Positions 34,399-43,307 of a DNA stretch of 64,000 nucleotides are shown one piece after another. A program made the translations under genes and the position numbers. The DNA comes from Dyella psychrodurans. Lineage in GTDB: Bacteria > Pseudomonadota > Gammaproteobacteria > Xanthomonadales > Rhodanobacteraceae. The DNA is taken from positions 124,001 to 188,000 of the forward strand of contig NZ_QRBF01000003.1 in NCBI RefSeq assembly GCF_003363265.1. The letters are read 5' to 3'. The notes beneath the pieces were generated by a model that made no database searches, was not told where the DNA came from, and saw nothing but the letters and a program-made list of their open reading frames with translations. Each line of letters starts with the position of its first letter. The stretch's first letter is position 1.

Positions 34399-36423
34399 AT
34401 GCTCTCCCGTGCTTGCCGCTCCACCGCTCTCGCCCTCGCCTTTCTGCTTGCCGGCTGCGCAACCCAAGCACCTGCCCCACAAGCCCCGAAACTTCCCGAT
34501 GGCTTGCGCGCCGACGTGGCGGTGCTGGAAACCACGGACCTGCATTCGAACATCCTCAGCTACGACTACTACAAGCAGAAAGCCGATCCGACCGTCGGTT
34601 TCGAACGCACCGTGACGCTGATACGCAAGGCACGCACGCAGTTCACCAACAGCTTCCTGTTCGACGCCGGCGACACCATCCAGGGCAGCGTGCTGGCCGA
34701 TTACCAGGCGCAGGTCCAGAAGGTGGACTGCGGGCAGGAACTTGCGATGTACAAGGCGATGGACGCCATCGGCTACGACGGCGGCACCATCGGCAACCAC
34801 GAATTCAACTACGGCCTGTCCTACCTTTCGCAGGTCACCGGCACGCCGATGAATGTGGACGGCGGTGCGACGCAACGCTGCGCCGGTCCGCACTATCCGC
34901 TGGTGCTGGCCAATGTCTACAGCGCGCGGGACGGCAAACCGATCTTCAAGCCGTGGACGATCGTCGATCGCAAAATCGCTGCGTTCACGCCCGACGGCAG
35001 CGAGCTGAGCGTGCCGCTGCGCATTGCCATCATCGGCTTCGCGCCCCCGCCGATCATGCAATGGGACAAGCAGAATCTCGAAGGCAAGGTCACCGTCACC
35101 GGCGTAGTCGAGGCGGCGCGGAAGTACATGCCGGAAATCCAGGCGCAGCATCCGGATCTGGTGATCGCGATTCTTCACGGCGGCTTGAATACGGCGCCCT
35201 ATACGAACGACATGGAAAACGGCGGCTGGTATCTCGCCGGCGTGCCGGGCATCGATGTGCTGCTGCTCGGCCACGAACACGTCGACTTTCCCGGCCCGCG
35301 CTTCGCGCACATGCAGGACGTGGACGATCAGCACGGTTTCGTGCGTGGCGTTCCCGCCGTCATGGGCGGTTTTTTCGGCAAGGATCTCGGCGTAGTCAAA
35401 CTCGCACTGGTGCGCCAGCAGGATCATTGGGCGATCGACAAGACCAAGACCTTCAGCCAGGTGTGGCCGATCTGTCCGCCCGTCACGGTCGCGGGCAAGC
35501 CCACCGTTTCGCCATCCAATTGCGTACCTGCCGATCCGCAGGTGTCGCTGACCGTCGACAAGGTGCATCAAGCAGCGATCGACTACGTGAACACGCCGAT
35601 CGGTCAAAGCAATGTACGCATGAGTACCTACTTTGCCGATGAAGGCGACATGAGCGCGCTGGCGCCGGTCAATGCCGCGCAGATCGACTACGCGAAACAG
35701 GAACTGTCGTCGGCGCATCCCGAACTGGCCAACGTGCCGGTCATCGCATCGGCCGCCGCATTCCGCACGGGTTTCGGCGGCCCCGACGATTACACCGATG
35801 TGCTGCCCGGACCGTTGACGCTGCGCAGCGCAGCGGATCTGTACTTCTATCCGAATACGCTGACCGCGGTGAAACTCGACGGCGCCGGCGTGAAGGCGTG
35901 GCTGGAAACATCGGCCCAACGCTTCAACCGCATCGATCCGAGCGCGACTGGCGAACAGCCGCTGATCAACGCGAAGTATGTGGGCTTCAACTTCGACCAG
36001 ATTCAAGGCGGCATCGCGTACGTCATCGACGTTTCCAAGCCGGTGGGTCAACGCATCGTCAAGCTCACGTACCTCGGCAAGCCCATCAAGCCCTCGCAGA
36101 CCTTCATCGTAGTGACGAACAACTATCGCGCCAGCGGCGGCGGTCATTTCCCTGGATTGGATGGCACTAACGTGGTGCTGGCCGCGCCTGACGGTACGCG
36201 GGAAATCCTGGCGCGTTGGTTGCAGGCGCATCCTTCGCTCGACGCCAAGGATCTGCCGCGCACGTCATGGCATTTTGCCCGTCTTAAAACGCGCGGCACG
36301 GTGGTATTCACGTCCGCAGGCGACAAACAAGCCATCGCGGAAACGGACGGCCTGCATATCATCCGCCAGCTTCGCGATAACGGTGACGGCACCGCCGTTT
36401 ACGCCATCGACCTGTCGCACTGA
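34399..36423 (+). CDS. cpdB: 5'-nucleotidase / 2',3'-cyclic-nucleotide phosphodiesterase, CpdB-like lipoprotein
   Basis: 674 residues. Lipobox LLAGC (Cys about 15). Calcineurin-like metallophosphatase domain: LETTDLHSN near 40, DAGDTIQGS, GNHEFNYG, LLLGHEH; then the 5'-nucleotidase C-terminal domain with substrate Phe/Tyr. Periplasmic breakdown of nucleotides. Start 34399 chosen for the signal peptide; an upstream ATG at 34369 adds 10 residues without a better leader. E. coli CpdB is soluble, whereas this one is a lipoprotein. Confidence 0.9.
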   Translation: MLSRACRSTALALAFLLAGCATQAPAPQAPKLPDGLRADVAVLETTDLHSNILSYDYYKQKADPTVGFERTVTLIRKARTQFTNSFLFDAGDTIQGSVLADYQAQVQKVDCGQELAMYKAMDAIGYDGGTIGNHEFNYGLSYLSQVTGTPMNVDGGATQRCAGPHYPLVLANVYSARDGKPIFKPWTIVDRKIAAFTPDGSELSVPLRIAIIGFAPPPIMQWDKQNLEGKVTVTGVVEAARKYMPEIQAQHPDLVIAILHGGLNTAPYTNDMENGGWYLAGVPGIDVLLLGHEHVDFPGPRFAHMQDVDDQHGFVRGVPAVMGGFFGKDLGVVKLALVRQQDHWAIDKTKTFSQVWPICPPVTVAGKPTVSPSNCVPADPQVSLTVDKVHQAAIDYVNTPIGQSNVRMSTYFADEGDMSALAPVNAAQIDYAKQELSSAHPELANVPVIASAAAFRTGFGGPDDYTDVLPGPLTLRSAADLYFYPNTLTAVKLDGAGVKAWLETSAQRFNRIDPSATGEQPLINAKYVGFNFDQIQGGIAYVIDVSKPVGQRIVKLTYLGKPIKPSQTFIVVTNNYRASGGGHFPGLDGTNVVLAAPDGTREILARWLQAHPSLDAKDLPRTSWHFARLKTRGTVVFTSAGDKQAIAETDGLHIIRQLRDNGDGTAVYAIDLSH

Positions 36424-36508
36424 TACGGCCGGGCCGCCCTCCTCGCGAGCGCGGCCCATGATCGGCGCGGGTGTAACAGCTACATGCCATTGTTTCATTA
36501 GCGAACAA

Positions 36509-36538
36509 TTGACAGCGGCTCGGAGGCGCAACTATCTT
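36509..36538 (+). promoter_or_regulatory. thr operon promoter
   Basis: Consensus -35 TTGACA (36509-36514), 18-base spacer, -10 TATCTT (36533-36538). The predicted start of transcription coincides with the ATG at 36546 of the leader peptide. Confidence 0.6.
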
Positions 36539-36545
36539 CGGACCC

Positions 36546-36695
36546 ATGTCGCCACTCTTTACGCCAGCATCCATGCACAACACCCCGGTCCATACCGGGC
36601 GTGCCGGCGTTTTTGCCGCGACGATCGCCACGATTATTACCACCTCCACCGGAACCGGTACGACCGGCTCTGGGTGGGTGTCCGTGCGCGAATAA
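36546..36695 (+). CDS. thrL: thr operon leader peptide
   Basis: 49 residues from ATG 36546, or 40 from the in-frame ATG 36573. The core TIATIITTSTGTGTT holds eight Thr and three Ile codons in 15, the classic threonine/isoleucine attenuation signal. It precedes hom-thrB-thrC by 90 bases. Neither start has a good ribosome site; with the promoter at 36509-36538 the upstream ATG would be leaderless. Too short to be called by length alone, but its codon run and position are diagnostic. Confidence 0.85.
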   Translation: MSPLFTPASMHNTPVHTGRAGVFAATIATIITTSTGTGTTGSGWVSVRE

Positions 36696-36711
36696 GGTTT
36701 TCCATACGCAA

Positions 36712-36735
36712 CGGCCCCCTCGACGAGGCGGGCCG
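36712..36735 (+). promoter_or_regulatory. thr leader hairpin
   Basis: Stem CGGCCCCCTC / GAGG-C-GGGCCG (10 pairs, one bulged C), loop GAC, starting 17 bases after the leader stop. It is where an attenuator terminator would be, but no T tract follows. Confidence 0.5.
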
Positions 36736-36763
36736 GCATCCACCGAACCGTCACAGCGAAAGG

Positions 36764-36782
36764 GGTCTCTACCGGAGAGGCC
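36764..36782 (+). promoter_or_regulatory. hairpin hiding the ribosome site of hom
   Basis: GGTCTCT pairs fully with AGAGGCC (7 pairs, one G-U) around a 5-base loop. The right arm is the Shine-Dalgarno region GGAGAGG of the homoserine dehydrogenase gene, so the leader could control translation as well as or instead of transcription. Confidence 0.45.
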
Positions 36783-36785
36783 ATC

Positions 36786-37928
36786 ATGGACAGCTGTGCA
36801 TCACTCATCGCCGAACACCCTCATCGCCTGCCGCCGATTCAGGCCGCCAGCACGCGTCGCCGTACCCTGGCCATCGGCCTGATCGGCCCCGGACGTGTCG
36901 GCGGCGTGCTGCTGACCCAGCTGCGTGCCGCGCAAGACCGGCTGGCCCGCGAGACCGGACTCGAATTGCAGCTACGCGGCGTCGCGGCGAGCCGCCGCAT
37001 GTGGCTGGATTGCGACGATGCCGAACTCAATGCGCAGCACGACGCGCAAACCTGGCGCCCCACCGATCTCTATGAATTCGCCGCCTACATTCGCGGCGAC
37101 GACCGGCGCCACGCGATGCTGATCGACTGCAGTGCGAACGAAGACGTGGCTTCGCAATATCCCTACTGGCTCGCTTCCGGCCTGCACGTCGTCACGCCCA
37201 ACAAGCTGGCGAGCAGCGGTCCACTTTCCCGCTGGCAGGCGATTCGCGCGGCGGGCAGCCACGGTGGCCGCTTCCGCTACGAAGCGACGGTATGCGCGGG
37301 CCTGCCGGTCGTGCAGACGCTGCGCGATCTGCTCGATACCGGCGATCAGCTGCTGTCGGTGGAAGGCATGTTCTCCGGCACGCTGGCCTGGCTGTGCTGC
37401 CAGTTCGACGGCTCGCGTCCGTTCTCCGAACTGGTGCGCGAAGCGCATGCGCTGGGCTACACCGAACCGGATCCGCGCGACGACCTGTCCGGCATGGACG
37501 TGGCGCGAAAATTGGTGATCCTCGCGCGCGAAGCGGGTTGGCCGCTGTCGCTGCAGGACGTCCCCGTCGAAAGCCTGGTGCCTACCCACTTGAAAGCGCT
37601 ACCGCTCGATGAATTCATGCAGCGGTTGGACGAACTCGACGCGCCGATGGCCGAACGCCTCGCGGCGGCCCAGGCGGCGCATGGCGTGCTGCGCCACGTT
37701 GCCAGCCTCGACCATCACGGTCACGCCCAGGTCCGCCTGCAAGCGCTTCCGGCGGCCCACCCCTTCGCGCACACGCGCCTCACCGATAACATCGTGCAAT
37801 TCCGCACGCAGCGTTACCGCGATAATCCGCTGCTGGTGCAGGGCCCCGGCGCCGGTCCGGAAGTGACGGCCGCCGGTGTGTTTGCCGATCTGCTGCGCAT
37901 CGCCGAATCGCTGGGGGTGCGCGCATGA
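36786..37928 (+). CDS. hom: homoserine dehydrogenase (ThrA-type domain, no aspartokinase)
   Basis: 380 residues. Reduces aspartate semialdehyde to homoserine. Rossmann motif [10 protein letters not shown] near 33-42, [16 protein letters not shown], and the catalytic/substrate block [26 protein letters not shown] near 221-246. This block is of the ThrA/MetL fusion type, yet no aspartokinase domain precedes it; the N-terminus is a 30-residue extension. First gene after thrL; its stop overlaps thrB (ATGA). Confidence 0.92.
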   Translation: MDSCASLIAEHPHRLPPIQAASTRRRTLAIGLIGPGRVGGVLLTQLRAAQDRLARETGLELQLRGVAASRRMWLDCDDAELNAQHDAQTWRPTDLYEFAAYIRGDDRRHAMLIDCSANEDVASQYPYWLASGLHVVTPNKLASSGPLSRWQAIRAAGSHGGRFRYEATVCAGLPVVQTLRDLLDTGDQLLSVEGMFSGTLAWLCCQFDGSRPFSELVREAHALGYTEPDPRDDLSGMDVARKLVILAREAGWPLSLQDVPVESLVPTHLKALPLDEFMQRLDELDAPMAERLAAAQAAHGVLRHVASLDHHGHAQVRLQALPAAHPFAHTRLTDNIVQFRTQRYRDNPLLVQGPGAGPEVTAAGVFADLLRIAESLGVRA

Positions 37929-38914
37929 ATACTCCTCTTGCCACGAAGTCCGCCATGTCCGCGCAACAACTTGAGTCCGCTTCCGCGATCGCCTACGCCA
38001 GCGTGGGCAACGTGGGCGTGGGTTTCGATATTCTCGGTCACTGCATCGAAGGCGCCGGCGATCGCGTCGAGGTGCGGCGCATCGATACGCCCACGGTGCG
38101 GATCGCCGGCATCCACGGCTGTGTCGAAGTGCTGCCTACGGATGCGGCGCAAAACACCGCCGGCATGGCGTTGATGGCGTTGCGCAAGGCGCTCGGCTTG
38201 CAGCATGGATTCGAACTTTCCATACACAAGGGCATTGCGCTCGGGTCAGGCATGGGCGGTTCGGCAGCCTCGTGCGTCGCGGCGCTGGTGGCGGCGAACG
38301 CCTTGCTTGAGCGGTCGCTGCCACGCGAAGCGCTCTACAACTTCGCACTTGAGGGCGAAGCGGTCGCCAGCGGCGGCCGTCACGGCGACAACGTGGGACC
38401 GATGCTGCTCGGCGGCCTCGTACTCGCCACGCGCGATCGGCTGGTGCGCGTTCCCGTTCCGCCAACCTGGCACTGCGCCCTGGTGCATCCGCATGCGGTG
38501 CTGGAAACACGCACAGCGCGCGCGGCGCTGGCCGGCGATTACGCGCTCGGCGAATTCGTTGCGCAATCGGCCAATCTTGCGCTGGTGCTTGCCGGCTGCT
38601 GGCGCGGCGATGCGGCGCTGGTGCGCGAAGGACTGAAAGACGTGCTGATCGAACCGCGACGCGCGCCCCTGGTGCCCAATTTCGCGCGCGTGAAGCAGGC
38701 CGCACTGGATCACAAGGCCCTGGGTGCGAGCATTTCCGGCGGCGGCCCCAGCGTATTCGGATGGTTCGAACACCGTGTTGAGGCTGAAGCAGCAGCCGAT
38801 GCCATGTGCAGCGCGTTCGCGGAAGCGGGGCTGGATAGCGATCGTTTTGTTGCGCCGGTGGAGGGTCCCGCAGCCTCGCTGGTCTCCACCTCCAACAAGG
38901 GCGGCGCGGCATGA
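37925..38914 (+). CDS. thrB: homoserine kinase (GHMP family)
   Basis: 329 residues. Phosphorylates homoserine. GHMP motif 1 [14 protein letters not shown] near 22-35, ATP loop [10 protein letters not shown] near 107-116, motif 3 [14 protein letters not shown] near 268-281. ATG overlaps the hom stop and its own stop overlaps thrC, so the three are translationally coupled. Confidence 0.95.
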   Translation: MNTPLATKSAMSAQQLESASAIAYASVGNVGVGFDILGHCIEGAGDRVEVRRIDTPTVRIAGIHGCVEVLPTDAAQNTAGMALMALRKALGLQHGFELSIHKGIALGSGMGGSAASCVAALVAANALLERSLPREALYNFALEGEAVASGGRHGDNVGPMLLGGLVLATRDRLVRVPVPPTWHCALVHPHAVLETRTARAALAGDYALGEFVAQSANLALVLAGCWRGDAALVREGLKDVLIEPRRAPLVPNFARVKQAALDHKALGASISGGGPSVFGWFEHRVEAEAAADAMCSAFAEAGLDSDRFVAPVEGPAASLVSTSNKGGAA

Positions 38915-40248
38915 ACGTGGCGTTGCGATATCTGAGTACACGCGGCGCAACACCCGCGGCCACGCTCAGCGAAGCGATAGCGGCGGGCCTGGCGCCGGAC
39001 GGCGGCCTGTATGTGCCCGAACGTTTGCCGGCGCTGCTTACCGAGCAATTCGATCCCGAAGGCACGCTCGCCGATACCGCTGCAACGTTGCTCGCGCCTT
39101 TTTTCGCGGGCGATGCACTCGCCAGCGAGCTGCCGGCCATCTGTGCCGAAGCACTGACGTTTCCGACACCGCTGCGCGTGTTGCCGCAGCATCCCAAGTC
39201 ATCCGTACTGGAGCTGTTTCATGGCCCGACGGCGGCATTCAAGGATGTCGGCGCGCGCTTTCTCGCCGCATGCATGCGGCGCCTTCGCGCCGAGGCCACC
39301 TCACCGCTGACCATTCTGGTGGCGACGTCCGGCGACACCGGTGCAGCCGTGGGCGCGGCATTCCATCGCCAACCTGGCATCGACGTGGCGATCCTCTTTC
39401 CGGATGGCCGTGTGTCGCCGCGACAGGCGCACCAGCTCGGATGCTTCGGCGACAACGTGCAAGCTTTGCGCGTACAGGGTCATTTCGACGATTGCCAACG
39501 CATGGTCAAGGCGGCGTTGAACGATAGGACACTGCAGGCGCAATCGCCGCTCTCCTCCGCCAACAGCATCAGCCTCGGGCGACTGCTGCCGCAGATGAGT
39601 TATTACGCGCACGCTGCACTTGCATGGTGTCGCGAGCATCACGAACCACTGAACCTGATCGTGCCGACGGGCAATCTGGGCAATGCGCTCGCAGCGCAAT
39701 GGGTCCGCACGATGGGCTTGCCCGTGGGGCAGATCAAACTCGCCTGCAACGCCAACGCCACGCTGCCCGATTTCTTCGCCGGCAACGACTACTCACCGCG
39801 CGAGGCCGTCGCAACGCTTGCCAATGCGATGGATGTCGGCGCGCCGAGCAACTTCGAACGCCTGCGCTGGACGCTTCCCGACGCGGCTTTGCTGCGCTCG
39901 CAGCTGCAGGCGCAAAGCGTGGATGACCGCACGATCAGCGCAACGATCGCCGCGCATGCACGCGAACACGGCGAGGTGTTCTGCCCGCACACGGCGACGG
40001 CCATGCATCTGCTGGATCAGCTGCGCGCCGCCGGCGATGACGCGTCCTGGGCCATCGTCGCCACGGCGCATCCGGCGAAATTCGAAAGCGTGGTCGAACC
40101 CTTGATCGGCAGGCCCGTCGAGGTTCCCAGCTCGCTGGCGGCGATGCTGCAGCGTTCGGCGTCGGCCGAAGCCATGCCTGCGCAGGATGGCGCGTTACGT
40201 CAATGGCTGCTGGAACGGGCGACACATCACGCTGACGCTCTGTCTTGA
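38911..40248 (+). CDS. thrC: threonine synthase
   Basis: 445 residues, PLP enzyme converting O-phosphohomoserine to threonine. N-terminal [20 protein letters not shown] Lys in [13 protein letters not shown] near 107-119, phosphate loop [14 protein letters not shown], and [14 protein letters not shown]. Last gene of the thr operon. Confidence 0.96.
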   Translation: MNVALRYLSTRGATPAATLSEAIAAGLAPDGGLYVPERLPALLTEQFDPEGTLADTAATLLAPFFAGDALASELPAICAEALTFPTPLRVLPQHPKSSVLELFHGPTAAFKDVGARFLAACMRRLRAEATSPLTILVATSGDTGAAVGAAFHRQPGIDVAILFPDGRVSPRQAHQLGCFGDNVQALRVQGHFDDCQRMVKAALNDRTLQAQSPLSSANSISLGRLLPQMSYYAHAALAWCREHHEPLNLIVPTGNLGNALAAQWVRTMGLPVGQIKLACNANATLPDFFAGNDYSPREAVATLANAMDVGAPSNFERLRWTLPDAALLRSQLQAQSVDDRTISATIAAHAREHGEVFCPHTATAMHLLDQLRAAGDDASWAIVATAHPAKFESVVEPLIGRPVEVPSSLAAMLQRSASAEAMPAQDGALRQWLLERATHHADALS

Positions 40249-40296
40249 ACGCATGCCATGTCGGCGAAGGCTCCGGTCTCCGCCGAATGACATCGA

Positions 40297-40866
40297 TCAG
40301 CCAAGCATCTCTAGGATCTGCGCCGAACTGCGCACACGGCCAAGGCGCGGAAAGATGTTTTCCACGGCAAAGGCGTGCTGCTCGCCATTGGCGGCGCTCA
40401 TCGCATCCTCGGCGAAGACGAGACCGAATCCGATCTCCCACGCGTTGCGCGCGGTCGATTCCACGCCGATGTTGGTCGAGATGCCGCCGATGACGATGTG
40501 CTCCACGCCGCGGCGACGCAGCTGCAATTCCAGTTCAGTACCGTAGAACGCACCCCATTGACGCTTGACGATGCGGATGTCGCTGTCGACGACGCGCAGC
40601 GCTTCGGGAAACTCCCACCAGTCCGCCGGCAGGCTCATGTTCGGCATGGGGCGGTCCACCTCCTGGCGCGGTACATCGCCGCCATCGGCCGACCAACCCA
40701 CGCGCACCAGCGCCACGGGTGCATGAAGCTGGCGAAAGCGCGTCGCAAGTGCGCTGGCTTTATCCAGTACGTCGGCTGCCGCATGCGGGCCGCCTGCAAA
40801 CGGTAGGATACCTTTCTGCAGGTCGATCAGAACCAGCGCCGTTCGGCTTGGATCGAGCTTTTCCAT
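40297..40866 (-). CDS. isochorismatase-family hydrolase
   Basis: 189 residues. Cysteine-hydrolase/isochorismatase fold: Asp15 in LVLIDLQKG, Lys in [13 protein letters not shown] near 103-116. The position of the nucleophilic Cys in nicotinamidase-like members reads Gly ([10 protein letters not shown] near 134-143), as in true isochorismatases that do not need Cys. GGAG seven bases before ATG. Divergent from a TetR regulator with a shared operator. Confidence 0.87.
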   Translation of the reverse strand: MEKLDPSRTALVLIDLQKGILPFAGGPHAAADVLDKASALATRFRQLHAPVALVRVGWSADGGDVPRQEVDRPMPNMSLPADWWEFPEALRVVDSDIRIVKRQWGAFYGTELELQLRRRGVEHIVIGGISTNIGVESTARNAWEIGFGLVFAEDAMSAANGEQHAFAVENIFPRLGRVRSSAQILEMLG

Positions 40867-40884
40867 GGAACTCTCCGGACCAGT

Positions 40885-40906
40885 TAAGTGAGGAAACCCT
40901 CACTTA
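40885..40906. promoter_or_regulatory. TetR operator between isochorismatase and tetR genes
   Basis: Perfect 9-bp inverted repeat TAAGTGAGG-AAAC-CCTCACTTA. A second related repeat TGAGGA-TG-TCCTCA (40915-40928) overlaps the tetR start codon. Both centre on GAGG/CCTC half-sites. Confidence 0.7.
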
Positions 40907-40913
40907 GGAGTTT

Positions 40914-41552
40914 ATGAGGATGTCCTCACAAAAATCAAGTGCACCGAAGCCTTCAGAAGCTCGACGCGTGCCGCAGCGACAGCGCGGCCGCGAGCGCGTG
41001 GCCGCGTTGCTGGAGGCGGCGGCGGCATGCTTTGTCGAGAAGGGTTACGAGGCGACCACGATGACCGAAGTGGCCGCCCGCGCCGGTGCGGCCATCGGCT
41101 CGCTCTACCAGTTCTTTCCTACCAAGGAAGCGCTTGCACAGGCGCTGGTAGAACAATACGGGCAGGCGTTCTATGCGGCGATCGGAAAGCTGGCCGAACA
41201 ATCGGCCGACTGGAATATCGACGAACTGGCGGCGCAGTTGAGCACGTTCCTCATCACGTTCCGCCGGCGTCATCCGGCCTTCGTGATGCTGGTGGAATCG
41301 GGCCCCGCACCTGCTGCCGATGGCATGGCGATACGTCGCGGCTTTCGTGCCGAACTGCAGGCGCTGCTGACGCAACGCGCGCCCGGTCGCTCGGCCGAAG
41401 ACATGCATGCCGTCGCAGTTGTCGTGCAGCAGATGATGAAAGCGGCGGTTGCGATTCAGGCGGAGCCTGGCATGCCCGGTCGCCAGGCCGCGTTGGCCCA
41501 ATTGCAACACGCCATGCAGCTCTACCTGCATGGCGTGCTGGAAGCGACCTAG
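40914..41552 (+). CDS. TetR-family transcriptional regulator
   Basis: 212 residues. N-terminal helix-turn-helix RERVAALLEAAAACFVEKGYEATTMTEVAARAGAAIGSLYQFFPTKEALAQAL near 24-76; C-terminal ligand domain with the TetR_C_17/41-like pattern. Basic, Ser/Lys-rich first 20 residues. Represses itself and the divergent isochorismatase gene judging by the operator. Stop codon TAG is part of the end of the inverted-repeat element. Confidence 0.9.
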   Translation: MRMSSQKSSAPKPSEARRVPQRQRGRERVAALLEAAAACFVEKGYEATTMTEVAARAGAAIGSLYQFFPTKEALAQALVEQYGQAFYAAIGKLAEQSADWNIDELAAQLSTFLITFRRRHPAFVMLVESGPAPAADGMAIRRGFRAELQALLTQRAPGRSAEDMHAVAVVVQQMMKAAVAIQAEPGMPGRQAALAQLQHAMQLYLHGVLEAT

Positions 41553-41820
41553 GGCCTGTTCGCACTATTTGCGTGGCCCGCGCCGGGAGCTGTTTGCCCG
41601 CCAGCCAAGGAAGAGCGAGGGAGTGTACGTCCGTACACGACTGAGCGATGACGCCGGATGGCGGGCAAACAGACCCGGCCCTTCGGGTTGCCGTTGAGTG
41701 GCCGCCATGCGGCAGCGCGCGGCTTGACTTGGCAGCCAGCCAAGCCTGCGCCACGCACTACCACCTGACGGCCACTCAACCGCAACGCGGGCTACGCAAA
41801 TAGTGCGAACAGGCCCCCCC
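41552..41820. mobile_element. MITE-like clover-leaf inverted-repeat element
   Basis: About 269 bases with 31-bp terminal inverted repeats (41552-41582 and 41786-41816, one mismatch; ends GGGCCTGTTCGCACTATTTG). Inside are two long arms: arm A 41582-41603 / 41659-41679 (core CTGTTTGCCCGCCA), tipped by GTGTACG-TC-CGTACAC (41623-41638), and arm B 41687-41704 / 41769-41786 (core GTTGAGTGGCCG). CTAG lies at both outer edges (41549-41552, 41820-41823), a possible 4-bp target duplication as in IS5-family elements. No transposase. It fills the convergent gap between tetR and a lipoprotein gene. Confidence 0.75.
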
Positions 41821-41826
41821 TAGGCA

Positions 41827-42267
41827 TCAACCGCCTTTGCTGGGATAGGTCTGAAAGCCGCCACTCTGCTGCGGGGCAGGCGGCGCCTGTTGTGGCGACT
41901 GCTGCGATGACGCGCCTTGCACCGGCGGCGGCGCGGACGGTCCCACCACATGACTCCCGCAGTAATAGGCCTCCCACGGCTGCGAACCGTCCACCGGATC
42001 GGCCAGCGGCTTGATGGTGTCCGCCTTCATGTCGACGGCGCTGTTGCGCGCCTGCACATGTAGTTCGTCGCGCACCTTGATGTCGTTGCGATCGATCGGC
42101 CCGACGTGATCGGTCACCGAGACGGTGATCTTGCCCAGATCCCGGCAGCCGGAAACATCGCCGCTCCACGCGGTGCGAACGTTGTCCGAGCCAGCTACCG
42201 GATTGATGCCCCAGGTACAACCGCCGAGCAGCACGACAGGTGCGAGCAGCAGCAGGGTCTTGCGCAT
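41827..42267 (-). CDS. DUF4156-like lipoprotein
   Basis: 146 residues from ATG 42267 with GGAG before it. Lipobox VVLLGGC (Cys about 17). Resembles DUF4156 outer-membrane lipoproteins: VSGCRDLGKITVSVTDHVG and RNSAVDMKADTIKPL. C-terminal tail rich in Pro/Gln/Ser. Role unknown. Confidence 0.75.
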   Translation of the reverse strand: MRKTLLLLAPVVLLGGCTWGINPVAGSDNVRTAWSGDVSGCRDLGKITVSVTDHVGPIDRNDIKVRDELHVQARNSAVDMKADTIKPLADPVDGSQPWEAYYCGSHVVGPSAPPPVQGASSQQSPQQAPPAPQQSGGFQTYPSKGG

Positions 42268-42363
42268 GAGTAGCTCCGTAATTAGGCGGGGAAATGCGAA
42301 GTGTGTGGCCATGCCTTGCATCCTAACTCTTTGACGCGCGCCATCCCCGAACGCAGGCTTAGC

Positions 42364-42412
42364 GTGTCCGTCCGGACACTGTCCGGTCGCGAGTGTCCGG
42401 TGTCCGCGGACA
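42364..42412. promoter_or_regulatory. cluster of TGTCC/GGACA palindromes, candidate enhancer site
   Basis: GTGTCC-GTCC-GGACAC (42364-42379), TGTCCGG (42380-42386), TGTCCGG (42394-42400) and the perfect palindrome TGTCCGCGGACA (42401-42412), all within 49 bases and 94-142 bases before the predicted sigma-54 transcription start: the usual position for a bacterial enhancer-binding protein. Confidence 0.6.
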
Positions 42413-42479
42413 ATGCGGCGCCCATCAGCGCGCGCCAACAAATGCATGCATATCAACGCATTATGCCAAAGCAGAGGGC

Positions 42480-42495
42480 TGGCACGGGGATTGCT
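42480..42495 (+). promoter_or_regulatory. sigma-54 (RpoN) promoter
   Basis: TGGCACG-GGGA-TTGCT matches the -24/-12 consensus TGGCACR-N4-TTGCW at every defined base, with the required 12-base GG to GC register. Predicted start near 42506, 36 bases before the small-peptide ATG. Confidence 0.85.
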
Positions 42496-42541
42496 GAGTA
42501 AAAGGCGAGGACTTTCCCGTCCAAACTTAGGAGATAGGGAC

Positions 42542-42748
42542 ATGAAATTTGAAACCATGGTTCTGCGCAGTCTTTTCGTCGCATGCGTGCTGGTTTGTGG
42601 ACTGATCCTGGCTGGGATGATCACCGCCAAGCCGACACCGGTGCAGCTGGCCAACAGCAACCGTGTCAGTGCGCTGTTCGCCTCGGCCCCCGCGACCTGC
42701 GCACTGCCTGTCGCCGGCGAGATTGCCTGCATCCGCATCGTGGGCTGA
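42542..42748 (+). CDS. small membrane/secreted peptide under sigma-54 control
   Basis: 68 residues from ATG 42542 with AGGAG eight bases before. One hydrophobic helix (about residues 7-27) then a short polar tail with two Cys (about 55 and 64) ending in IRIVG. Either a single-pass membrane peptide or a secreted one. No family recognised. Its own promoter is a perfect RpoN site, which makes it a real gene despite its size. Confidence 0.75.
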   Translation: MKFETMVLRSLFVACVLVCGLILAGMITAKPTPVQLANSNRVSALFASAPATCALPVAGEIACIRIVG

Positions 42749-42788
42749 TCGCGAGACGCGATCGCCCTTGCCGTCCGATAATGACGGC

Positions 42789-43259
42789 ATGCTGCATGTC
42801 ATCCTGTTCCGCCCCGAAATCCCGCCCAATACCGGCAACGTGATCCGTCTGTGCGCCAACACCGGCGCCGGACTGCATCTGATCCGCCCACTGGGCTTTG
42901 AGCTTGACGATACGCGCCTGCGGCGCGCCGGCCTCGATTATCACGAGTATGCGCGCGTCGCGGTGCATGACGATCTCGATGCCTGCCTGGCGGCGATCGG
43001 CCATCCTCGTGTTTTCGCATTCTCCACGCGCGGCCGCACCATGCACGTGGATGCACGCTTCGGCGACGGCGATGCCTTGCTGTTCGGTTGCGAGACCGCC
43101 GGCCTGCCGGACGGCGTGCTCACCGCGTTGCCGCCGGAACAACGCTTGCGCCTGCCGATGTGTCCGGACAGTCGCAGCCTCAATCTTTCCAACAGCGTGG
43201 CGGTGGCCGTTTACGAGGCATGGCGCCAGCTCGGTTTTCCGGGTGCCGTGGCACTCTGA
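42789..43259 (+). CDS. trmL: tRNA (cytidine(34)-2'-O)-methyltransferase TrmL
   Basis: 156 residues, SPOUT family. N-terminal [26 protein letters not shown], then ETAGLP and the knot motif [17 protein letters not shown] near 135-151. Methylates the wobble base of tRNA-Leu. Normal length (E. coli 157). Confidence 0.95.
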   Translation: MLHVILFRPEIPPNTGNVIRLCANTGAGLHLIRPLGFELDDTRLRRAGLDYHEYARVAVHDDLDACLAAIGHPRVFAFSTRGRTMHVDARFGDGDALLFGCETAGLPDGVLTALPPEQRLRLPMCPDSRSLNLSNSVAVAVYEAWRQLGFPGAVAL

Positions 43260-43307
43260 TTGCCATGGTCACCGCAGCTGCAGCGCGCGGGCAGCTACAA
43301 TCCCGGT

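Noticed and set aside
36712-36735. Intrinsic attenuator terminator of the thr operon
   Set aside because: Strong stem but no T tract on the plus strand; kept only as a leader hairpin.
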